From assembly GCA_032718475.1 (NCBI GenBank), contig JAUCBJ010004651.1, positions 79,253-143,252 on the forward strand: a DNA stretch of 64,000 bases, in the 5' to 3' direction. Position 1 is the stretch's first letter. Each line of letters begins with the position of its first letter. The translations under genes were made by a program, and so were the position numbers. The notes under the pieces are model-generated. The model saw only the letters and a list, made by a program, of their open reading frames with translations, did no database searches and was not told where the DNA came from. Below are positions 35,182 to 46,470 of this stretch, in pieces. The stretch is from Nemertoderma westbladi (taxonomy: Eukaryota > Xenacoelomorpha > Nemertodermatida > Nemertodermatidae).

Positions 35182-37890
35182 CCCCCCCCCCCCTTACAGA
35201 GTTCCTCTATTACCGACTTGGCCATACTTACTGTACCTCCGTAAATTGAAGTTAAGCGATCGTAAGCTAATTCAAAGGCGTCTGGTACACCGACAAAAGT
35301 CTCTGCTAGACGTTTTGGTTCTCCCGTCAGTGTTTTAAGCAGATAATTGAACTTTTCCCTCGATGTAAACGCACATGCGGCAATTTGAGATTCGATATAA
35401 TCCACAAACGTATGCCAATGCTTGGAGTTACCGGAGAACTTTGGTGGTTGCTGCACTGGTAGTCCTTGCCTAGCTGCGAATTTAGCTATCTCCTCAGCGA
35501 CATTCAAAGCTTCGCGTCCTTGGGTGGCAATCAAGTTAATATTCTCCCGTCTTGGCGCTTTCCTTTGGTACGAAGTATTTCTTGAAGGTATCGCTCTTTG
35601 CGGATCCTTCGGATTTCTAGTGTGTTCGAATTCTGTATTTCTCGAACTATCGGTTTGAGCTTCCTCTAAGCGTTCTTCGATCTGGGCCAACTTGTTGACA
35701 ACTGGTCGCATTAGGTCGGCGAATTGTTGCGTACAAATCACGTCCGTTGGTTGTAACGCTTTCTGTGGTGGTGTATTTTGTGGAGGATCATTCATAAAGG
35801 AATTATCTGAACACTCACGTTTGCATTCATCGGCCGCTCCTGTTCTAAACACCTCGCGTTCGGGATAATCCGATTCGCTTGAAGTACTACTAATGCCTGG
35901 ATACGGTGGCGACGTGCTCGCGTCCATTGTGTCGTCCGAATTCTAACATTCCGTTTTGAAACATCGTCTACTGGTCTCCGTCGTTCGGTAGGCTCGCAAG
36001 TCTTCCTCGAAGTCGTAGATTGTGATGTAAACTGGTTAAGCGGTCGCGTGTCTACTGGTCTCCCTTGTTCGGTAGGCTCACAAGTCTTCCTCGAAGTTGT
36101 AGATTGCGATGTAAACTGAAACTGTGGTCGCGTAATGGCGTTTGCGTCTAAAGTCCTCGTAGGTCTAAACACGGTTGGGTTTGCGTAGTGAGTGACAGGT
36201 TTGGGTGTTGAAAGTTGACTCACCTGTTTAATCGTCAGTAATGCAGGCCCTGCCAATAAACTGCTACGATCTGTATTTGGCAGGTTACTTACCTTGACTT
36301 TCGGAATAGGCGATGACGTTGCTCTTCGCGGTATAAACTTGTCCGGAATAACAAACCTGTGTTCCGTCGCATCGTGTATAGGAGATATACTGCTACTACC
36401 CGCAATCGAAACAGGTCCTTTATTCGTAATTGGTGCAAACATAGGTGTTACTTGAGGAAATCGTTGACATAAGTCTTTAACTATTTCCCGTTCTCGCTCA
36501 GGTGCTCCTACGCTTCCTTCCTTTATTCGTTCCTGAATTTGATGATGCCTTACCTCTATCCGGTCTAGATCGTGTCCGTCTCGAGATCTCATTGATCGAT
36601 CGCGGGCTTGAAGATCCAGATCTTCCTTGGCGTTGGCTAATTCTCTCGCCTTCTTTTCGAGTTCGAAGTGAAGTTTAACTTCTTCTCGCGTTGTTCCGTC
36701 TGTTGTTGTTGCGCCTTAAACTCCGCTAGTCGTATAGCTGATTGAGCCTTTATCTGTCATTTTCTCAACTCGGCTCGGGCTTCCGAAACTCGCTTTTGTT
36801 CTTCCAACTCTGCTGCTTGTCGTTCCAACTCAGCTGTTGCTGCTCGTTGCGCTAACTCAGCTGCCGTTGTTTGCTGTGCTATTTCTAGCTCTAACCTTTC
36901 CATCTCAGCTGCTTCTAGTTCGGCTGCTTCTTGCAGATGAGAGATTCTCGCAACATTTGCGACGCGTAGTTTCTCTTCCTCTACAGCTGCTTGTACAGTT
37001 AATAATTGAGTTTGTTCCTCAATTTCTCGTTGTTGTCTGTAGAACTGTTGTTGCTGTCGAGAAATTTCTGACGTTACCATACTCACCTCGCCAATTTCGC
37101 TGCGAATACTCACCAATGATTGATCCAGTTTCCAGATCCAGATTCCCGGTGCCAGTTCGATTTGTACGGGTGAAGTTTCCCTCGTAGCCTCCGGCACAGT
37201 TTCCCAATCTCCGACGTCTTCGCCGCACATATGTAAGTGATCCGTCAGGTATTTCAATTGTCCATCCAGTCTGTACAGTTCCTGTTCTTCCTCGGGTTGC
37301 AATAATTTGTCGGAAACTGACTAACCTAACAACTGATCCTCTTGTTCTTGTTGAATCAGTCTAACGGCCGTCTTAAACTGAATTAGTTTCTCCCTAGCGA
37401 TTATTAATTTCTCGAGGATCTTAAACTGTGTGTCCGTATCCTGTCTTTGTCTAGCTAGATCTTGTAGACTGATTAGGTTACTTACGGACTTATGTACTTT
37501 ACTCTGTACTCTAACCTGTAAGGTATAGAACTCGAACCGGGACATCGGAGCGGTCAACTCGTTTAATATGCGTTGGACTTCTCCAATACTCCTGGTGATA
37601 TGCGCCATGTATCCTCCGAAGCTTCTAACAACGCTCTCTTGGCTTCCTACTGAACTTACCATGTCCGTTTCCCTTTATCTAGGTTGCGGAACTGTTAGAA
37701 AATCCTCAGTCCTGCCGTCGCCTCGTACTATGGCATCCGGTACTCCCGTTGGATGTACTGGTGACGCACACGGTGTAGGTTCGGTAGGCTCGCGAGTGTT
37801 CCCTTGTGGTTCTTCCGCTACTGACTTATCTGCGTCACATGAGTCATAGTCGGTATGTGTATTCTTCGTATAGTCCTGTTTGTCACTCAT
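35163..37890 (-). pseudogene. Bel/Pao gag, broken
   Basis: Gag-like frame opening at ATG 37890 (MSDKQDYTKN). In-frame stops lie at 37675 (TAA), 37321 (TAG) and 36757 (TGA), with frame changes near 36650 and 35850. The middle part (36757-37302) is a Gln/Glu/Ala-rich coiled coil. The last part (35163-35927) has the DUF1759-type core PPKFSGNSKHWHTF and REKFNYLLKTLTGEPKRLAE. Two near-identical TSRKTCEPTE segments lie at about 35980-36110. The disrupted frames cannot give one protein. Confidence 0.8.
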
Positions 37891-37983
37891 TTCAGTAGTT
37901 GTAAGTCAAGTAAAATGAGAGTGTCAAAGTATCAAACTTACCGTATTTATATCAAAACGGTACTAATTACAATTCAAACATAT

Positions 37984-38116
37984 AAAATTAGCCTACCGGC
38001 CGATTTTATAGCAAATGGATAAAATTAGCCTAGCTGCCAATTTTACAGCAAATAAATGTCACGGAATAAGTATATAATAAAATTAGCCTATCGGCCAATT
38101 TTATAACAAATAAATC
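37984..38116. repeat. Leader repeats of the Bel/Pao element
   Basis: Three units with AAAATTAGCCTACCGGCC-like sequence followed by aattttatagcaaat, between the 5' LTR and gag. Possibly packaging-region repeats; function unknown. Confidence 0.8.
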
Positions 38117-38731
38117 GGATAACAATATATGTTATCAAAATGTAATTCAAACACAAATGATACGGACTAATTCAGCAATAAACAAAGAAATCGTACGGAA
38201 TGCATAAATACTTGAGACAGTGGAACCCACAATAATTTTAACTAATACGGTAATGCCTAACTGATTAATGCAACCTTTCGAACTTACCCCCTCCAAAATT
38301 CTCCAGAAAAACAGATTCCCAGATACAAACCGGACGTGAACCTTTCCGTTTCCAGCGTTGCGGACGAAGTGCGATTTTCCCCAACCAAAATTGTTGAGTT
38401 ATCAATCTCCCAAACTTGCTAAACACGGTCTTGCTCCTGTTACAGTCTAGAAATGAACTCTGAATCCTGAAAAACAAAAGAGTTTGGTTTTACTTTTACG
38501 AAAAATTTTGTACCGGTACAATATGGTATTTAAACCCTTTTGAAACACCGGTATTCAATTCCAAATATTTTACACACGGTTCAAATCAAAATTTTATTCA
38601 AAAAATCAGCACTTAGCTAATCAAATACAAATTTTTACCTCAAAATACAAATTTTTTCAAATAATTTTTGTCCTACTGAACTATAGTTCAGTAAAACACA
38701 TTCCTACTGTTGTGTAAAACCACATTCCTAC

Positions 38732-40578
38732 TGTTGGAAGAGACGTACCTAATACACGGAATCCTGCAATATCATACTGTAAAGTCTGTGAATCAAAGCA
38801 TAAATCCAACCTTCTCACCAAAACAGTAAACTCTAAGTAAGCAAATCTATTGCAGTATCGGTCTCTTATAACCGGTGAGGCAGAAGACAGTCTACGAACG
38901 GACAAACTTCGATAAAACAAAATCCCGCGCAGCGAATCCTAAAATCGTGCTGACTCACTGACGGACTAAAGGCGCTCGTATACTTTGCCGCGGTGTGATT
39001 TATATGGGGTGGGTGAGGGTTGCTAGCTAAGGGTCTAACTAGCGGGCAAACTGCAGTAAGGACAAAATTATTTTATATATTTCGAGGTGTAAATAATTCT
39101 TAACGCGTGTGTGTTTTGATTCTAACAGTCGAAATCGGTTTTAGATCCTTCACATATATAATTACTGGGTCCGGTGTACATTTTACAAATATTCTAATTT
39201 TGTAGTTTGTAGGTCCAATACTCACAAATGATAAGGCTCCTTCCCCTTTTGTGTATTTCCAGGACTCAAATTCAGGCATAAGGTTAATACTTCGCCCGGA
39301 ATTCGGCAATTTAATTTACCAGGTCCCTAATACTAAGAAGAAATGTGTTAGTTTATTACAGTAGGCGTACAGTTACGAATATCTAGCCTTTTGGTTGCCT
39401 AGGTGGGCACGGCAACTCCTTATCAGAATGTCGGCGGGGACACGGTAGATGTTAGTATCCCTAATAGCCTTAATTTATATGTGCGCCTAGCAATAAACTG
39501 CCCTACCGCCTGAACGGTACAATCTTAATTCAGGTAAAAGCACAGTAACCTCTCCAAGCCTACAAACTCCAATGCAAACAATGGACACCGTTGTACTACA
39601 AAACAACCAACCAGCGCACCGATACCTGGCAAATGAGTTAGGCGTACAGTTTACTGTACCCTACCAATGTGTATGCCTTGTACTGGTGTGCCTGTGTCCT
39701 ATCTGTGTACTAGTATCTCTCTGCCTGCCCTCCCGTAGGAATGTGAAGGTCTACTGCGGGTTTTTATCTGGATCAAGACAGTACAGTTCCTAAATTTAAT
39801 TTTTAGCGCACAGCGTGTCACTACCTCTACCTTTGATCTCAGGTCTTACACTTAGGTAGCAAGGCATCAAACGCTGTCTAACCTTTCAGGCGATGGGCGA
39901 ATAACTAAGAATGGATATTGCGGGTGGTCTCCTTCCTACATTCCGCCGATGTTCCCGTTTATTGCCACGGCCCGCTGTCTAGCCTGCCATATGTTCCTCA
40001 GTTGGGTTCACAGTGGTGAAGCATGATAAAACAGATGTAACAAATACTTCTAACTTTATTACAAAATAAACGATAAGGGTATATAATGTATAATAGCATA
40101 GATTAAAGTAACGTACTAAACACAATAATCTGAATACTAAATGAACTGAAGAAGTTTTATAAGTGAAGTGAAGATAGTTAACTAATGAACAAATCGCACC
40201 CTTTTATAGCAAATTAGTGCTGCTAACAATCGAGATAAATCTAGATTGTTCTATGAGTTCCATTAGATTTTTAAAGATAATCATTGGTCCAGCAAACGCG
40301 TATCTTGCACGACATTGGTTACTGTCAAATAACTGCAATCACATTGGTTAATCTACCTTAAGCAGATACAATTAAATCGTAGCGGTCAATTCAAATGAGT
40401 TGAAATCTAGCACAAAAAATAATTCGCACCTGCTAGGATTTGAACTCGATACCTACTAAACGATTTTCTAACGCATAACCAACTGAGCTACTGAACCACT
40501 TGAACAATGTTGTACGAATAGCTATAGTAAATGCAAATAAGGACTTAATGTAATCTTTATAACAAATTAATTCCAACA
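38732..40578 (-). repeat. Right (5') LTR
   Basis: 38732-39490 is the part shared with the left LTR. I extend it to 40578 because the stretch 38732-40578 has perfect 8-bp ends, TGTTGGAA at 38732 and TTCCAACA at 40571-40578, as LTRs do. The left LTR would then be truncated by the same deletion that removed integrase. The extension is inference; the shared part is certain. Flanks give no matching target duplication at 40578. CGTTA occurs at 31145-31149 and 40627-40631. Confidence 0.6.
40425..40510 (-). repeat. tRNA-like (SINE-like) segment
   Basis: On the minus strand, TAGCTCAGTTGG (A-box-like) is followed 35 bases later by GAGTTCAAATCC (B-box-like). The D, anticodon and T stems do not pair well, so this is not a functional tRNA. 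A related, more diverged copy is on the plus strand at about 45905-45965. Confidence 0.5.
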
Positions 40579-40626
40579 AAATAAAATTTTGAAAATCCAC
40601 GGCTTTTATGAGGATATAATTCTATA

Positions 40627-40790
40627 CGTTATTTTTACTCTCGATATTTTTTAATCACATTAATTTCCAACACTCATTATTTTTACTCTCGATATTTTTC
40701 AACACTCGATATTTTTACTCTCGATATTTTTCAACACTCGATATTTTTACTCTCAATATTTTTTAACACACTATATTTTTCACCGTTTGG
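40627..40790. repeat. CTCGATATTTTT minisatellite, right array
   Basis: Same irregular repeat as at 30975-31144, now to the right of the retrotransposon. The two may be halves of one array split by the insertion. Confidence 0.85.
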
Positions 40791-42104
40791 TCGCATCAGG
40801 GGGCAAGGTCGAGCTCGATCGATGAAGCGGTAAAGAATGAGTAGAGGTGACCGGAAGGCTCGTGAGCCTACCGTTAGCATTAAGTACTCAGGATACGGAC
40901 TAGATCAGTAGGACAAACTCTATAGTAGTCAGGAGGACATTTATGTTATATTATTTGAGATTATTATGTTTCGTCTTATTTGAGTTAATTTAATTTGGTG
41001 AATTTATTATGTAATTAAATGATTATTATGTACGTTCTAAGAATATTTGCCTTAAATCATTTATATTATGTGATTGATGAAAGTTTTGTATTTTATGCAC
41101 CCAAATTTAATATTAATTAGATAGTAAAGCTTGTATTTGTTGTATGTTCATAATGAAGGTTTTATATTTACGTATTATTTGGTCTAGCTAATCTTATTCA
41201 CTGTTTGAGTTCTCGCTTAACTAATCTTACGATTATTATTCTTTAGTTAAAGTTTTGTTATTTGTAAAACTTTAGTAATTTGTTTAAAACTGTGTGATTA
41301 CATTAAAAATATGTAACATGTACGTAGCTTTTAGCGTATCTATCTTAAGACAGCCAACGTTAGAAGATGGCTGCCGAAATGCTTAGGCCACAGTAACGCA
41401 ATGGGGAGGAATGCCCGCAACGCATAAGGAACCTACACCATTTGCCTGCGCCCAACTAGACCATGATTCGACAGCTAGAAAGTGCCCATGCCCGAGGTAA
41501 GACTTTGTTCGACGCCTTTGCCCACCGTAAGACCGTAGATCAGGGCGAAGTATGTTGACGTCCTGGGACGCTGTAAAATTTAGGAGTAAAATATCTCAGA
41601 TTCAGACAGGTGCGAGCTGTTTGCTAGTACACGCGAGTACACTAGGTGCAAATAGCATGCTCTATAATTTGGTGACTTTACCGTACTACCGATTCAGTAC
41701 TGGTTAGCGCTGTAGGCTTTGCTGTTGTTTGTAGCTAAAGAATGAAAGCGAAAATAAAAATTCTGGCTCACCCAGCAAGGAGGAGAGAGGTGAAACTATC
41801 TCTGTTTCAAATTTCATGCAATCTCATTACGATTTGTAAAAAATTTTTTTTTTTTTTTGGGGGGGGGGGGGGGGGGGGAGGTACCTGAATAACGACACTA
41901 TATTCCAGGACATGGTGTAACATATTCTAGTAGCTAGCGCCCGGTATAATTATTTTGTTAAAGTCATCAAAACCTACTATTATCACGAAACCCAAAATTT
42001 CGCCTTATCGTAACACACACACACACACACGTGTCTTATGATTCTGTTTTCTGTTCTACTGATATTATACCCTTTTGACTGTCTTTTCTGTTGGCAGTAG
42101 TGTT
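40791..42104. other. Intergenic sequence
   Basis: No supported gene. The stretch 41380-41600 is more GC-rich but has no long frame. A T-run followed by about 18 G lies near 41850-41878 and an (AC)n run near 42012. Confidence 0.45.
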
Positions 42105-42235
42105 TTACGCTAGTGTTTGGCTGACTCACTGGCTCGTATTATACCCATATAAATCACAACGCGGCAAGTCTACAGTAGTTTTGGTCCATTAGCGGTAGTT
42201 AGGATTCGCTACGCGGGGATTGTTTTCTCGTGAGT
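42105..42235 (+). mobile_element. Diverged Bel/Pao LTR relic, opposite orientation
   Basis: The reverse complement shares AGCGAATCCTAA and a TGCCGCG...TGTGATTTATATGGG block, in the same order, with the LTR at 31345-31435. Only about 130 bp can be aligned by eye and spacing differs, so this is an old related LTR. Confidence 0.5.
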
Positions 42236-42454
42236 TTGGTCTGTTTCTGTAGACTGTACATATGCCTCACCGGTTAGGGACTGGTCACCCTGATTATCAA
42301 GTTAGCCCGGGCAATTGATTCGCCCAAGTTTAGTGGAAGACATCAGGCAACGATCTCGCCGCCAGTAGTAGTTTGTGTACTTTGGTATCTATTATTTAGG
42401 CCCGATTGTTGGGATTTTACAGTAGATATTGTACAACAGTTACTGGACTTTACA

Positions 42455-45255
42455 GTAGGGGTAGCAGAGAGGAGTTGGTACACATAGAGGGTGTAGGGAT
42501 ACCAGAGAGGAGTCGGTACACATAGAGATTGTAGGGATAGAAGAGTGGAGTTGGGACATAGAGGGTGTAGGGATAGCAGAGAGGAGTTGGTACATAGAGA
42601 TTGTAGGGATAGAAGAGTGGAGTTGGGACATAGAGGGTGTAGGGATAGCAGAGAGGAGTTGGTACATAGAGATTGTAGGGATAGAAGAGTGGAGTTGGGA
42701 CATAGAGAGTGACTACGGGATACCAGAGAGGAGTTGGTACATAGAGAGGGTAGGGATAGCAGAGAGGAGTTGGTACATAGAGATTGTAGGGATAGAAGAG
42801 TGGAGTTGGGACATAGAGAGTGACTACGGGATACCAGAGAGGAGTTGGTACATAGAGATTGTAGGGATAGAAGAGTGGAGTTGGGACATAGAGAGTGACT
42901 ACGGGATACCAGAGAGGAGTTAGTACACATAGAGGATGTAGGGATAGCAGAGAGGAGTTGGGACATGGAGGGTGTAGGGATAGCAGAGAGGAGTTGGGAC
43001 ATAGAGGGTGTAGGGATAACAGAGAGGAGTTGGTACACATAGCGGGTGTAGGGATAGCAGAGAGGAGTTGGGACATAGAGGGTGTAAGGATACCAGAGAG
43101 GAGTTGGGACATAGAGGGTGTAAGGATAGCAGAGAGGAGTTGGGACATAGAGGGTGTAGGGATAACAGAGATGAGTTGGTACACATTGTGGGTGTAGGGA
43201 TAGCAGAGAGGAGTTGGGACATGGAGGGTGTAGGGATAGCAGAGAGGAGTTGGGACATAGAGGGTGTAGGGATAACAGAGAGGAGTTGGTACACATAGCG
43301 GGTGTAGGGATAGCAGAGAGGAGTTGGGACATAGAGGGTGTAAGGATACCAGAGAGGAGTTGGGACATAGAGGGTGTAAGGATAGCAGAGAGGAGTTGGT
43401 ACACATTGCGGGTGTAGGGATAGCAGAGAGGAGTTGGGACATAGCGGGTGTAGGGATAGGAGAGAGGAGTTGGTACATAGAGAGGGTAGGGATAGCAGAG
43501 AGGAGTTGGTACACATAGAGTGTGTAAGGATACCAAAGAGGAGTTGGGACATAGAGATTGTAGGGATACCAGAGAGGAGTTAGTACACATAGAGGGTGTA
43601 AGGATAGCAGAGAGGAGTTGGTACACATAGCGGGTGTAGGGATAGCAGAGAGGAGTTGGGACATAGAGGGTGTAGGGATAGCAGAGAGGAGTTGGGACAT
43701 AGAGGGTGTAAGGATAGCAGAGAGGAGTTGGTACACATTGTGGGTGTAGGGATAGCAGAGAGGAGTTGGGACATAGAGGGTGTAGGGATAGCAGAGAGGA
43801 GTTGGGACATAGAGGGTGTAAGGATAGCAGAGCGGAGTTGGTACACATTGCGAGTGTAGGGATAGCAGAGAGGAGTTGGGACATAGCGGGTGTAGGGATA
43901 GGAGAGAGGAGTTGGTACATAGAGAGGGTAGGGATAGCAGAGAGGAGTTGGTACACGTAGAGGGTTTGGGGATACCAGAGAGGAGTTGGGACATAGAGGG
44001 TGTAGGGATACCATAGAGGAGTTGGGACATAGAGGGTGTAGGGATAGCAGAGAGGAGTTGGGACATAGGGAGGGTAGGGATAGCAGAGAGGAGTTGGTAC
44101 ACGTAGATGGTATAGGGATACCAGAGAGGAGTCGGTACACATAGAGATTGTAGGGATAGAAGAGTGGAGTTGGTACATATAGAGGGTGTAGGGATAGCAG
44201 AGAGGGGTTGGGACATAGAGGGTGTAAGGATAGCAGAGAGGAGTTGGTACACGTAGATGGTGTAGGGATACCAGAGAGGAGTCGGTACACATAGAGATTG
44301 TAGGGATAGAAGAGTGGAGTTGGTACATATAGAGGGTGTAGGGATAGCAGAGAGGGGTTGGGACATAGAGGGTGTAAGGATAGCAGAGAGGAGTTGGTAC
44401 ACGTAGATGGTGTAGGGATACCAGAGAGGAGTTGGGACATAGAGGGTGTAAGGATAGCAGAGAGGAGTTGGTACACGTAGATGGTGTAGGGATACCAGAG
44501 AGGAGTCGGTACACATAGAGATTGTAGGGATAGAAGAGTGGAGTTGGTACACATAGAGGGTGTAGGGATACCAGAGAGGAGTCGGTACACATAGAGATTG
44601 TAGGGATAGAAGAGTGGAGTTGGTACATATAGAGGGTGTAGGGATAGCAGAGAGGAGTTGGTACACATAGAGGGTGAAGGGATAGCATAGTGGAGTGGGA
44701 CATAGAGAGGGTAGGGATAGCAGAGAGGAGTTGGTACACATAGAGGGTGAAGGGATAGCATAGTGGAGTGGGACATAGAGAGGGTAGGGATAGCAGAGAG
44801 GAGTTGGTACACATAGAGGGTGAAGGGATAGCATAGTGGAGTGGGACATAGAGAGGGTAGGGATAGCAGAGAGGAGTTGGTACACATAGAGGGTGAAGGG
44901 ATAGCATAGTGGAGTGGGACATAGAGAGGGTAGGGATAGCAGAGAGGACTTGGTACACATAGAGGGTGAAGGGATAGCATAGTGGAGTGGGACATAGAGA
45001 GGGTAGGGATAGCAGAGAGGAGTTGGTACATAGAGATTGTAGGGATAGAAGAGTGGAGTTGGTACATATAGAGGGTGTAGGGATAGCAGAGAGGAGTTGG
45101 GACATATAGGGTGTAGGGATAGCAGAGAGGAGTTGGTACACGTAGATGGTGTAGGGATACCAGAGAGGAGTTGGGACATATAGGGTGTAGGGATAGCAGA
45201 GAGGAGTTGGTACACGTAGATGGTGTAGGGATACCAAAGAGGAGTTGGGACATTG
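42455..45255. repeat. 2.8-kb minisatellite of 36/38-bp units
   Basis: Tandem units with GAGAGGAGTTGGTACACATA or GAGAGGAGTTGGGACATAGA, then gggtgtagggatagca. Lengths are mainly 36 and 38 bp, with shorter variants. Near 44100-44640 and 44640-45010 blocks of 3-4 units recur as higher-order repeats. Minus-strand frames up to 1001 codons run through it because the unit lacks stop triplets in that orientation. Confidence 0.97.
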
Positions 45256-46342
45256 CCGGTTAGCAGTATGCATTGAGTCTACATAATCATACTCGCAGCA
45301 GATACAAGGTCTCGTATCACAATTTAAACCCAAATTAACAGATGGCAATTACATTAAATGTGCTAACAGCCAAATGGTATGAAACTTTGCACCAATCATG
45401 TATTTACAAATCATTTGCAAAGCTTCGTTTAGCACTTTAACATCAAAAGTTAGTTCTAGATGTAGCTATAGCCGTTAAGAGTTTCTACAAACATTATTAC
45501 TCAACTATTATGATACATCTGCTGTAAAGAACCAAACATTGTTACACAACTATATTACACATCTGCATTAAATAACAAACTAACAGTGCGGTTCTCCCCA
45601 AGACACTCCACAGCTAAAAGAGCTGCCAGAGTTATAAGTAGAATAGTTGCTTTTAACATAGTAGAGTTGTTACGGTAAACGAATGACTTTTCGCAAGTGA
45701 AAACTACAATCTTTGGTGAACAGTGAGTGAATTTAAAATATTAAATTAAATTAAATATTAAACAAAATGATAGGCAACTTATTAGACACTAGGAACAGGC
45801 TGCTGCATAATGGATACAAAAGTAGCTCAATGTTATTAAATGGGACAATCTATATGAATAAATAATTGGTGTATTTTATAATATAAAGTAAGGCACTGAT
45901 AGCTCAACAGGTACTTTCCTACTAAAAAGTGTGTAATAGGTACCAGCGAACCAGCTGTTACTTCATAGTCTATGGATAGAGGTTATGGACAAGTAGAAAG
46001 AGCAAACCATATGAATTGTTGAAATATCTACTTCATCAGTCACGCAAACAGTAGCAGCAAGAGAGTGCAATATGACTAATATATATACTATACTACCAGG
46101 TTAAGCGAACTCGGATAGTGGAAATGAAAATCATTCCAGGCTTCTCATTATGATCCACTACTGTCACAAGTTTCATTTCATTCATATCTATCTATGATAC
46201 CCACAAATAAACTCAAATAAGCAATTCGTTTTGTGTTTGAACAAAATGAAACTGAATGATACATCACTGTACACGTAAAAGCAATTAAGTAAAACTATCT
46301 ATCAATTCAATATTAACTTAATGTGTAATGCAAAGTACCAAT
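45256..46342. other. Intergenic sequence
   Basis: AT-rich, no gene. It includes the tRNA-like segment near 45905-45965 and, near 46097-46140 on the minus strand, a copy of the LINE 3' end core (TTTCCACTATCCGAGTTCGC). Confidence 0.45.
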
Positions 46343-46470
46343 AAATGGGTGTCGACGCCACCGACAGCCGACAAGAGATCCGTTAAATGGGTGTCGACGC
46401 CACCGACAGCCGACAGGAGATCCGTTAAATGGGTGTCGACGCCACCGATAGCCGACAGGAGATCCGTTAT
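46343..46470. repeat. 42-bp GC-rich triple repeat
   Basis: Three units starting AAATGGGTGTCGACGCCACC and ending in agatccgtt. On the plus strand they read as 14-residue repeats (KWVSTPPTADRRSV) in a frame open from 46328 to 46591. No splice signals or family support a gene. Confidence 0.75.

Larger units (their letters stand above)
31150..40578 (-). mobile_element. Defective Bel/Pao LTR retrotransposon
   Basis: Transcribed on the minus strand: right LTR (5'), leader, gag, protease, reverse transcriptase, start of RNase H, then the left LTR (3'). Reverse transcriptase with YVDD, the DUF1759-like gag segment and the single polyprotein order are Bel/Pao-like. The rest of RNase H, all of integrase and the polypurine tract are missing, and several stops and frameshifts break gag and pol. 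The two LTR segments are nevertheless almost identical, so the lesions are recent or the copy was mobilised in trans. Confidence 0.88.

Noticed and set aside
39572-39793. 73-codon plus frame with a cysteine-rich hydrophobic stretch
   Set aside because: It lies inside the proposed retrotransposon LTR, has no splice signals and no relative.
40425-40510. tRNA gene on the minus strand
   Set aside because: A- and B-box-like words are present, but the D, anticodon and T stems do not pair, so it is at most tRNA-derived.
42343-45348. 1001-codon and 921-codon minus-strand open frames
   Set aside because: They are translations of a 36/38-bp minisatellite that lacks stop triplets on that strand. Several frames are open at once and no domain or start context supports a gene.
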